From the NCBI GenBank assembly GCA_964547485.1, contig CAZJNU010000085.1, forward strand, positions 1 through 10,538: DNA of 10,538 bases, written 5' to 3'. Shown piece after piece: positions 5,793-10,538 of the stretch. The notes beneath the pieces were generated by a model. The model saw nothing but the letters and a program-made list of their open reading frames with translations. It was not told the DNA's origin and ran no database searches. The stretch is from JACJWR01 sp964547485 (GTDB lineage: Bacteria; Actinomycetota; Actinomycetes; S36-B12; UBA10799). Numbering within the stretch: position 1 is the stretch's first letter; every line of letters begins with the position of its first letter. The position numbers were made by a program, and so were the translations under genes.

Positions 5793-7636
5793 CACAGGCG
5801 CGCCGACTGGGTGATCGATACGAGTTGGGAGACGAGCTAGGTCGTGGCGGTATGGCCGAGGTGGTCGAAGCCCAGGACCTACGGCTGGGTCGCCGAGTGG
5901 CGATCAAACTGCTGCGCCCGGATCTGGCCCGTGACCCGTCTTTCCAGGCGCGCTTCCGGCGGGAGGCTCAGTCCGCGGCAGCGCTCAATCACCCGAACAT
6001 CGTCGCCGTCTATGACACCGGCGAGGATCAGCTGACCGATGGTGCCGAATCGGTGACCGTCCCATTCATCGTGATGGAATATGTCGACGGCGTCACCTTG
6101 CGCCAATTGCTCAGCAGTGGTCGCCGTCTTCTGCCGGAGCGGGCGCTGGAGATAACCGCCGGGATCCTCGCGGCGTTGGACTACTCGCACCGGCATGGCA
6201 TCGTTCACCGCGATATCAAACCGGCCAACGTCATGCTCACCCGCGGCGGCGAGGTGAAGGTGATGGACTTCGGGATCGCCCGCGCCATCGCAGACTCGAC
6301 CTCCACGATGACCGCAGCCAGCACTGTCATGGGGACAGCGCAGTATCTGTCGCCGGAGCAGGCGCGCGGCGAAGTGGTCGACGCCCGGTCCGATCTGTAT
6401 TCGACTGGCTGTGTGCTCTATGAATTGCTGACCAACCGGCCTCCCTTCATCGGAGAGTCCCCCGTCTCGGTCGCCTACCAGCACGTCGGCGAGGCGCCCG
6501 TGCCGCCGTCCTCCATCGACCCCAGCGTGCCGGTCGCACTTGATGCGATTGTGATGAAGGCGTTGGAGAAGAACCGAGAGCAGCGCTATCAGAGCGCTGC
6601 CGAGTTCCGCTCCGATGTGGAGCGGGCGATCGCAGGTATGCCCGTGACGGCGGCCCAAGGGATGAATCCGGTCGTCGCCGCTGCACCCGCCGCGACGGCG
6701 ATAGTCGCGCCGCTCGGGGCGACCTCGCAGTTTCCTGCCACCGGTTCACCGGCAGAGGTGGTCACCACTGAAGAGGAGGAGAAGAAGCGCAGCGCCTGGA
6801 TGTGGATCGCGATCGTCTTGATCGTGCTCCTGGTCGGGATCGGCGCGGTGTTCGCGGGCAAACTGCTCGGGTCCAACTCCTCCAAACCTCAAGTCTCGGT
6901 GCCGAGCATCGTCGGCATGACCACCGACGAAGCATCCCTGACCTTGTCCAAGTCGGGCCTGAAACTGGGCAAGGAGTCAACCCAGGTATCCGACAAGGCG
7001 CCAAACACCATCATCTCGCAGGATCCGCTGGCAGGCGTGCAACTCGAGCAGGGCCAAGGGGTGGCTGTGGTCATCTCTGCCGGAAAGCAAAAGGTGGCTG
7101 TCCCCAACCTGATTGGGGTAACCAGTGTCGAGGACGCCCGAAGTTCCCTGGCGGACGCGAAACTCAACCTGGGTTCAGTATCGGAGGTCGACAGCGACCA
7201 GCCGAACGGCAGCGTCCTCAAGCAGAGTCCGTCCGCGGGAACCAACGTGGATGCAGGATCGCGGGTGGACATCACCGTGTCCAATGGCAAGGTCAAGGTT
7301 CCCGGCGTTGTCGGCAAGAGCGAGGCACAGGCCAAGAGCGATCTGACCAATGCCGGGTTCCAGGTGAATGTCACCACCCAAGAGGATTCGGGTCAGCCTG
7401 GGATCGTGCTGGCACAGTCCCCGCAGGCCGGAACGACCGCCGTCAAGGGCACGTTGGTCACCATCACCGTCTCCGTGCAAGGACCCACGCCGACCCCGAC
7501 CCCGACGACACCGACGCCGACGCTCACCACCGACAGTCCGACGGCGACGGTCAGCGGCGCAGCCCAAGAGTCGCTGCCAGCACCGGTGGGCGGTGACGCC
7601 GGCGCTATCGGCACGCCGGCCGCTTCCGCCAGTTGA
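5789..7636 (+). CDS. pknB: PknB: transmembrane Ser/Thr protein kinase with three PASTA repeats
   Basis: The 615-residue protein has an N-terminal Hanks-type kinase domain (about 10-285) with glycine loop G18-R-G-G-M-A, catalytic lysine K40, helix-C E59, catalytic loop H140-R-D-I-K-P-A-N147, D160-F-G and an activation loop with threonines 171, 173 and 175 before MGTAQYLSPEQ. A juxtamembrane linker follows, then one membrane segment (about 336-357) and three PASTA repeats (about 368-432, 436-499, 502-563). The extracellular end (564-615) is a Pro-Thr repeat followed by a low-complexity Ala/Gly stretch. PASTA domains bind muropeptides or lipid II and place the kinase at growth sites; PknB controls cell-wall synthesis through FhaA/MurJ, PbpA and others. 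M. tuberculosis PknB has four PASTA repeats. Only this one kinase is in the cluster. It is the last gene of the operon. Confidence 0.96.
   Translation: MTQARRLGDRYELGDELGRGGMAEVVEAQDLRLGRRVAIKLLRPDLARDPSFQARFRREAQSAAALNHPNIVAVYDTGEDQLTDGAESVTVPFIVMEYVDGVTLRQLLSSGRRLLPERALEITAGILAALDYSHRHGIVHRDIKPANVMLTRGGEVKVMDFGIARAIADSTSTMTAASTVMGTAQYLSPEQARGEVVDARSDLYSTGCVLYELLTNRPPFIGESPVSVAYQHVGEAPVPPSSIDPSVPVALDAIVMKALEKNREQRYQSAAEFRSDVERAIAGMPVTAAQGMNPVVAAAPAATAIVAPLGATSQFPATGSPAEVVTTEEEEKKRSAWMWIAIVLIVLLVGIGAVFAGKLLGSNSSKPQVSVPSIVGMTTDEASLTLSKSGLKLGKESTQVSDKAPNTIISQDPLAGVQLEQGQGVAVVISAGKQKVAVPNLIGVTSVEDARSSLADAKLNLGSVSEVDSDQPNGSVLKQSPSAGTNVDAGSRVDITVSNGKVKVPGVVGKSEAQAKSDLTNAGFQVNVTTQEDSGQPGIVLAQSPQAGTTAVKGTLVTITVSVQGPTPTPTPTTPTPTLTTDSPTATVSGAAQESLPAPVGGDAGAIGTPAASAS
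7486..7547 (+). repeat. Low-complexity CCGAC-type repeats encoding a Pro/Thr tail
   Basis: Short, imperfect units of CCGACC and CCGACG encode the Pro-Thr alternation in the extracellular tail of PknB (about residues 566-586). The sequence is prone to slippage, so tail length may vary between strains. Confidence 0.5.
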
Positions 7637-7645
7637 CGCCGGGCG

Positions 7646-8293
7646 CTACTCGGTCGGGCCGTTCCGGTTGACCACCGGGCCGAGTCCGACCGACCGGGCC
7701 AATGCGTCGGCCTCGCCACACCGGACGAGCCAGTTCGCGAGCATCAGGTGTCCGCCCTGGGTGAGGACTGATTCCGGGTGGAACTGCACGCCCTCCAGAT
7801 CCAACCGCCGGTGCCGCAGGGCCATGATCACGCCCGTCTCGGTGCGAGCCGTCACTTCCAGTTCGGCAGGGAAGCCTTCCTCGGCGACGGCCAGCGAATG
7901 GTACCGGGTTGCCGTGAAGGGGTTAGGAAGACCGGCCAACACTCCCTGTCCGGAGTGCACCACTTGCGAGGTCTTGCCGTGCAGGAGCTCCGGCGCCCGC
8001 ACCACGCTGCCGCCATACACCTGCGCTATCGCCTGGTGACCAAGGCAGACACCCAGCAATGGGATGCGCCCCGCCACCTGCGGTATCAATTCCAGGCAGA
8101 CCCCTGCCCCGTCGGGCGCGCCCGGGCCGGGCGACAGCAGAACGCCGTCGTAGCCATCGGCCCCGTCCACCGCTAGTGCGTCATTGCGCACCACGGTGCA
8201 GTCGGCTCCCAACTGCGAGAGGTACTGCACGATGTTGAAGACGAAACTGTCGTAGTTGTCGACCACCAGGATTCGCACTGACACGATGCACAT
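7646..8293 (-). CDS. pabA: Glutamine amidotransferase subunit of anthranilate/aminodeoxychorismate synthase
   Basis: This class I glutamine amidotransferase releases ammonia from glutamine for a chorismate-using partner (TrpE or PabB). It begins VRILVVDNYDSFVFN, has the oxyanion motif LSPGPGAP, the nucleophile in LLGVCLGHQAI (C83 in this numbering) and the His-Glu pair in VQFHPES (H172, E174). Stand-alone proteins of this kind can serve both tryptophan and folate synthesis; the neighbouring mycobacterial gene Rv0013 is named trpG/pabA. No partner gene is in the window, so the pathway is undecided. The start is uncertain: GTG 8299, ATG 8296, ATG 8293 and GTG 8278 are all in frame. The last gives exactly the common MRILVVDNYDSF start, but none has a clear RBS. 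It converges on pknB, with only nine bases between the stops. Confidence 0.92.
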   Translation of the reverse strand: MCIVSVRILVVDNYDSFVFNIVQYLSQLGADCTVVRNDALAVDGADGYDGVLLSPGPGAPDGAGVCLELIPQVAGRIPLLGVCLGHQAIAQVYGGSVVRAPELLHGKTSQVVHSGQGVLAGLPNPFTATRYHSLAVAEEGFPAELEVTARTETGVIMALRHRRLDLEGVQFHPESVLTQGGHLMLANWLVRCGEADALARSVGLGPVVNRNGPTE

Positions 8294-8344
8294 CATCACC
8301 GATGACCACGCGGCTCCGCCGCACTGGGTACAGTGGGCGAGCGA

Positions 8345-8359
8345 AAGGGAGGCACGATG
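8345..8359 (+). promoter_or_regulatory. Ribosome binding site choosing ATG 8357 for crgA
   Basis: AGGGAGG at 8346-8352 is four bases before ATG 8357-8359. It makes this start better than the in-frame GTG at 8333, which would add eight residues of unlikely sequence. The 63-base gap between the divergent pabA and crgA starts must hold both promoters. TACAGT (8329-8334) is a possible crgA -10, without a convincing -35. Confidence 0.55.
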
Positions 8360-8665
8360 GCGAAGTCCGACAGTCCGGCAGGTCCAGATTCTTCGAAGAA
8401 ATCGACGAGTCCCAAGGTGATCAAGCCGTCATCCACACCCGCTGCCAAGAAGAGCGGTGCCGACCGCCGTAAGCCGGTGCGGCTGGACAGCCCTCGGTGG
8501 CTGGTGCCGTTGATGCTCGTGCTATTCGCTATCGGCTTGATCTGGATCGTGGCCTACTACGTAGCCCCTGATGCGCCAGGGATAAAGGTGCTCGGCTGGT
8601 GGAACGTTTTGATCGGATTCGCTTTCCTAGCAATGGGTTTCGTCGTTTCCACGAAGTGGCGTTGA
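8357..8665 (+). CDS. crgA: CrgA: small membrane cell-division protein
   Basis: The 102-residue protein has a hydrophilic, Lys/Ser-rich cytosolic N-terminus (1-45) and two membrane helices (about 49-70 and 80-97). It ends in the short basic tail STKWR, which matches the CrgA family ending (TMRWH in M. tuberculosis). The conserved core lies around SPRWLVPLMLVLFAIGLIWI and the W-N-x-x-IGFAF region of the second helix. CrgA is an actinobacterial septum protein that binds FtsZ, FtsQ, FtsI and PbpA and stabilises the divisome; in Streptomyces it restrains sporulation septation. Its place beside the pknB/pbpA cluster is conserved. It is divergent from pabA and convergent with the rhomboid gene. The DUF881-type gene found between trpG and crgA in M. 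tuberculosis is missing here. Confidence 0.93.
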   Translation: MAKSDSPAGPDSSKKSTSPKVIKPSSTPAAKKSGADRRKPVRLDSPRWLVPLMLVLFAIGLIWIVAYYVAPDAPGIKVLGWWNVLIGFAFLAMGFVVSTKWR

Positions 8666-8737
8666 CTTCTCGGCCTGCGGTCCGGGTGGTGCTCGTCGGT
8701 GCCCTGCAGCCGCCGTCGCCGATCCAGCGTCAGCGAC

Positions 8738-8753
8738 AGTGACCTTTGTCACA
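8738..8753. promoter_or_regulatory. Crp/GlxR-like dyad
   Basis: AGTGA-CCTTTG-TCACA matches nine of ten defined bases of the Crp-family consensus TGTGA-N6-TCACA. Its inner part is a perfect GTGAC-N4-GTCAC dyad. Actinobacterial Crp/GlxR proteins use this consensus. It lies 73 bases after crgA and 87 bases after the rhomboid stop, so it has no obvious target promoter. It could instead be a short hairpin, but there is no T-tract on either strand. Confidence 0.4.
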
Positions 8754-8763
8754 AAACCGGCTG

Positions 8764-8791
8764 TGAACTTGCGTTACACCGGTGTAGTTCA
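8764..8791. repeat. 12-bp perfect palindrome flanked by a shorter inverted repeat
   Basis: TACACC-GGTGTA (8775-8786) is perfectly palindromic. TGAAC (8764-8768) and GTTCA (8787-8791) form an outer pair, with six unpaired bases (8769-8774) on the left only. This could be a protein-binding dyad or a bulged hairpin in RNA. I cannot assign it to a known regulator. Confidence 0.45.
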
Positions 8792-8794
8792 TCC

Positions 8795-8816
8795 CCAGGC
8801 TGTGGATAACTTGGGG
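8795..8816. promoter_or_regulatory. Exact DnaA-box 9-mer inside a short inverted repeat
   Basis: TGTGGATAA at 8801-8809 is the complement of TTATCCACA, the consensus strong DnaA box. CCCA on its left (8794-8797) and TGGG on its right (8812-8815) form a small dyad around it. In actinobacteria this gene cluster lies near oriC, so a DnaA site is plausible. A single box does not make an origin, and one 9-mer can occur by chance. Confidence 0.4.
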
Positions 8817-8824
8817 ATAGATTC

Positions 8825-8838
8825 AGCGGAGGGCCGCT
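8825..8838 (-). terminator. Weak hairpin just after the rhomboid stop codon
   Basis: Read on the - strand, AGCGG-CCCT-CCGCT forms a 5-bp stem one base after the rhomboid TGA (8840-8842). It is placed where a terminator would be, but the following bases are not T-rich, so its efficiency as an intrinsic terminator is doubtful. Confidence 0.3.
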
Positions 8839-8839
8839 C

Positions 8840-9679
8840 TCAGATACCGATGACAGGGAATTGGGCGGACCGCCAAGCCGCCACGGCCGTCACGGCCGCG
8901 ACGATCACCACCAACCCGAGGATCTCCATCCCGACCTTCCGACGTCCGTCCGGCATGATCATCACCGCGGCAGCGGCAGCGCCGGTCACCAGCCCACCGA
9001 GGTGCGCGCGCCAATCGACTCCTGCTCCTGGTAGAAAGCCGATCACGATGTTGATCCCGATCAGCACGGCGACCTGCGTCACGTCGTACCTGAGTCGACG
9101 GCCCGCCACCAGCAGGGCACCCATCAGTCCGAAGATGGCCCCCGACGCCCCGACCGACCGGGTAGTGGGCGCGGAGAAGGCGAACGAGGCAACCGAACCA
9201 CCCAGACCCGCCAGCAGAAAGAGGACGAGGTAGCGGCCGTGCCCAAGGATCCGCTCCAGGGTCGGTCCCAGCACCACCAGCACGTACATGTTGAACAGGA
9301 TGTGCAGCAGGCTGGCGTGCAGGAACACCGCCGTCATCAACCGATACCACTCGTCGTCGTAGGCAACCGAGTTTGGGTGCAGGGCGTAGTCCAGGATCAT
9401 CCGGTCGTCCTGACCGGCGAGTAGGCCGACCAGATAGACGGCGACGCAGATCCCTGCGAGGGCATAGGTGACGAACGGACGCCCCGACGCCTGCGTACTG
9501 ACCTGCGCCTTCGTGGCAGCGCGGCCAGCAGCCACGCAGTCGGGACACTGGAATCCGACCGCCGCGGGCGTCATGCAGTCGGGGCAGATCGGTTTGTCGC
9601 AGCGAGCGCAGACGATATACGTCTCGCGATCCGGGTGCCAGGCGCAATGTGGCGCCGAGGGCGGGTCTTCGGAGGTCAG
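8840..9679 (-). CDS. Rhomboid-family intramembrane serine protease with N-terminal zinc-binding domain, apparent CTG start
   Basis: From CTG 9679-9677 the product has 279 residues. The N-terminus carries paired Cys/His ligands (C12, H15, C24, C27, C32, C35, C45, C48) in a CxxH...CxxC...CxxC...CxxC pattern, the zinc-binding module often fused to actinobacterial rhomboids. The membrane domain follows (about 68-275), with the H126/N130 pair in LLHILFNM, the nucleophile S179 in GASG and catalytic H226 in RAHLGG. The enzyme cleaves membrane proteins within the bilayer; its substrates are unknown. The first standard in-frame start, ATG 9574, would cut off the first six zinc ligands. Between 9574 and the upstream in-frame stop near 9734 I find no ATG, GTG or TTG. 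CTG at 9679 overlaps the cyclophilin stop (CTGA), which makes coupled initiation there the best reading. Confidence 0.85.
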   Translation of the reverse strand: MTSEDPPSAPHCAWHPDRETYIVCARCDKPICPDCMTPAAVGFQCPDCVAAGRAATKAQVSTQASGRPFVTYALAGICVAVYLVGLLAGQDDRMILDYALHPNSVAYDDEWYRLMTAVFLHASLLHILFNMYVLVVLGPTLERILGHGRYLVLFLLAGLGGSVASFAFSAPTTRSVGASGAIFGLMGALLVAGRRLRYDVTQVAVLIGINIVIGFLPGAGVDWRAHLGGLVTGAAAAAVMIMPDGRRKVGMEILGLVVIVAAVTAVAAWRSAQFPVIGI

Positions 9680-10206
9680 CTCTCGACCGTTTCGACGTCG
9701 ACACCGACGATGACAACATCCTCCAGCGGGCGGTCACGGCCGTCGGTAGGCACGCCACCGATGGCATCGACGACATCTCGCGAGGGTTGATCGGCGACTT
9801 CACCGAAGATCGTGTGTTTCATGTTCAACCAGGCCGTGGGCGCCAGTGTGATGAAAAATTGGGAACCATTGGTGCCCGGGCCGGCATTGGCCATCGCCAG
9901 CAGGTAGGGCCGGTCGAATTGCAGTTCCGGATGGAACTCATCGCCGAACCGGTAACCCGGACCGCCGGTCCCCGTTCCGAGCGGGTCGCCACCCTGGATC
10001 ATGAATCCGGGGATGATCCGGTGAAATACCACGTCCGAATAGAGCGGTCCGGAGCCAGTGGCGCCGGTCTTCGGGTTCTTCCATTCCTGGGTGCCGTCGG
10101 CCAGACCCACGAAGTTGCGCACTGTCTTGGGCGCATGGTTGCCGAACAACTCCACCCGGATGTCGCCGAGGTTGGTCCGAAGGGTTGCGATCTGCCTGGT
10201 TGCCAC
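9676..10206 (-). CDS. ppiA: Cyclophilin-type peptidyl-prolyl cis-trans isomerase
   Basis: The 176-residue protein is a single cyclophilin domain without signal peptide, so cytosolic. It speeds cis-trans isomerisation of X-Pro bonds. The active-site signature F61-H-R63-I-I-P-G-F68-M-I-Q71-G-G-D is complete, as are N107, GSQFFI (114-119), W126 (the cyclosporin-binding tryptophan position) and H131. This is the orthologue by position of M. tuberculosis ppiA (Rv0009). GTG at 10204-10206 is the start, with AAGGA about seven bases upstream on the - strand; it gives MATRQIATLRTNLGDI. It lies 43 bases after tRNA-Ala in the same direction and may share its transcript. Its TGA overlaps the proposed CTG start of the rhomboid gene. 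Confidence 0.95.
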   Translation of the reverse strand: MATRQIATLRTNLGDIRVELFGNHAPKTVRNFVGLADGTQEWKNPKTGATGSGPLYSDVVFHRIIPGFMIQGGDPLGTGTGGPGYRFGDEFHPELQFDRPYLLAMANAGPGTNGSQFFITLAPTAWLNMKHTIFGEVADQPSRDVVDAIGGVPTDGRDRPLEDVVIVGVDVETVES

Positions 10207-10249
10207 GGAGGAATCCTTGCACTAGGGCATGACGGGGTAGGGACGGGGG

Positions 10250-10322
10250 TGGAGGCGAAGGGACTCGAACCCTCAACCCCCGCCTTGCAAAGGCGGTGCT
10301 CTGCCAGTTGAGCTACGCCCCC
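10250..10322 (-). tRNA. tRNA-Ala (anticodon TGC)
   Basis: The - strand gives a 73-base cloverleaf: acceptor GGGGGCG pairs with CGCCTCC (one G-T pair), then the D arm GCTCAACTGGCAGAGC, the anticodon arm CCGCC-TTTGCAA-GGCGG with anticodon TGC, and the T arm GAGGGTTCGAGTCCCTT. The discriminator is A and CCA is not encoded. It is the second tRNA of the conserved actinobacterial Ile/Ala pair near gyrA, here separated from tRNA-Ile by the DLW-39 minigene. Confidence 0.97.
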
Positions 10323-10326
10323 GGGT

Positions 10327-10342
10327 CCTGCGCTAGCGCAGG
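10327..10342. repeat. 16-bp perfect palindrome over the DLW-39 stop codon
   Basis: CCTGCGCTAGCGCAGG is fully self-complementary and contains the minigene's TAG stop. In RNA it can fold into a 6-bp GC-rich stem with a CUAG loop, four bases before the 5' end of tRNA-Ala. It could protect the short mRNA's 3' end or separate it from the tRNA. No T-tract follows. Confidence 0.6.
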
Positions 10343-10458
10343 TCGGGCTGAGACGTGGCCTCAGTCCACAGGTCTTGTTCGGCCTGGTTGGCCGAGACCT
10401 GCCGGTAGATGACGTAGCCGACAGCGGCAAGGGCAGCGATAAACAGTATCTTCTTCAT
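10333..10458 (-). CDS. DLW-39 family small protein
   Basis: This 41-residue protein reads MKKILFIAALAAVGYVIYRQ, then VSANQAEQDLWTEATSQPDL and a final R. It has one N-terminal hydrophobic segment (about 4-18), a Tyr-Arg-Gln boundary and a short hydrophilic tail containing the DLW motif that names this actinobacterial family; the function is unknown. The family is normally about 39 residues and lies near the tRNA-Ile/tRNA-Ala pair downstream of gyrA, as here. It is too short for common ORF cut-offs. The ATG lies one base after the mature 3' end of tRNA-Ile, so there is no room for a separate RBS, and the stop lies ten bases before tRNA-Ala. It must be made from the same precursor as the tRNAs unless a promoter lies inside tRNA-Ile. 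Confidence 0.9.
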   Translation of the reverse strand: MKKILFIAALAAVGYVIYRQVSANQAEQDLWTEATSQPDLR

Positions 10459-10459
10459 G

Positions 10460-10534
10460 TGGGCCTAAATGGACTTGAACCATTGACCTCTTCCTTATCA
10501 GGGAAGCGCTCTAACCAAGCTGAGCTATAGGCCC
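10460..10534 (-). tRNA. tRNA-Ile (anticodon GAT)
   Basis: The - strand gives a 75-base cloverleaf: acceptor GGGCCTA pairs with TAGGCCC, D arm GCTCAGCTTGGTTAGAGC, anticodon arm CTTCC-CTGATAA-GGAAG with anticodon GAT, and T arm AATGGTTCAAGTCCATT. The discriminator is A and CCA is not encoded. It is followed after one base by the DLW-39 start codon. Its promoter lies beyond the right edge of the window. Confidence 0.97.
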
Positions 10535-10538
10535 GTGC

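Noticed and set aside
5879..6658. 259-residue open frame antisense to the pknB kinase domain
   Set aside because: GC-rich coding DNA often leaves the opposite strand open; the sense frame carries a complete kinase domain.
6802..7596. 264-residue + strand frame inside pknB
   Set aside because: Low-complexity Arg/Gly/Gln-rich shadow; the pknB frame encodes the membrane helix and three PASTA repeats.
8738..8755. GTGAC-CTTT-GTCAC followed by AAAA as an intrinsic terminator of crgA
   Set aside because: The tract after the stem is A on the + strand rather than T, and the - strand reading is followed by mixed bases, so a protein-binding dyad fits better.
8739..9233. 164-residue + strand frame starting at the Crp-like site
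   Set aside because: Most of it is antisense to the rhomboid gene and reads as Thr/Pro/Arg-rich filler; no RBS.
8823..9803. 326-residue open frame on the - strand covering the rhomboid gene
   Set aside because: It is a shifted frame with Arg/Gly/Pro-rich sequence; the neighbouring frame encodes an intact rhomboid with all catalytic residues.

Overview
The window comes from a high-GC actinobacterium. It holds the conserved near-origin cluster for cell-wall growth and Ser/Thr phosphosignalling, known from Mycobacterium (Rv0009-Rv0020c region) and Streptomyces (SCO384x-SCO385x). Gene content, relative orientations, GTG/TTG starts and the flanking tRNA-Ile/tRNA-Ala pair all fit. The order within the phylum cannot be fixed from this sequence alone.

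Layout. (1) 1-205: the 3' end of a 13E12/DUF222-type HNH endonuclease gene, cut by the window edge. (2) 206-376: intergenic region with the likely promoter of the main operon and a perfect inverted repeat. (3) 377-7636, + strand: a tightly packed operon fhaA-fhaB-pstP-rodA-pbpA-(18-codon ORF)-pknB. Most junctions are 4-bp ATGA/GTGA overlaps. (4) 7646-8293, - strand: a stand-alone glutamine amidotransferase subunit (pabA/trpG type), convergent with pknB. (5) 8357-8665, + strand: crgA. (6) 8666-8839: a gene-free region between convergent genes with a Crp-like dyad, a 12-bp palindrome and an exact DnaA-box 9-mer. (7) 8840-10534, - strand, in transcription order: tRNA-Ile(GAT), a 41-codon DLW-39 minigene, tRNA-Ala(TGC), a cyclophilin and a rhomboid protease.

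How it fits together. PknB senses the cell surface through PASTA repeats and PstP reverses its phosphorylation. FhaA and FhaB read phosphothreonine marks. RodA and PbpA form the glycosyltransferase/transpeptidase pair that builds peptidoglycan, and CrgA links the divisome to these enzymes. Compared with Mycobacterium tuberculosis, pknA is missing from the cluster, and so is the DUF881-type gene between trpG and crgA. PknB has three PASTA repeats rather than four, and FhaA has almost no linker between its two domains.

Most of the window is ordinary conserved actinobacterial core. The points worth a second look are: the 18-codon ORF where pknA would sit, coupled at both ends; the DLW-39 minigene wedged between two tRNAs, one base after the first, with a 16-bp palindrome over its stop codon; a rhomboid gene whose conserved zinc-binding N-terminus can only be translated from a non-standard start, apparently CTG; and the motif-dense spacer at 8738-8819. 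I see no unknown multi-gene system.
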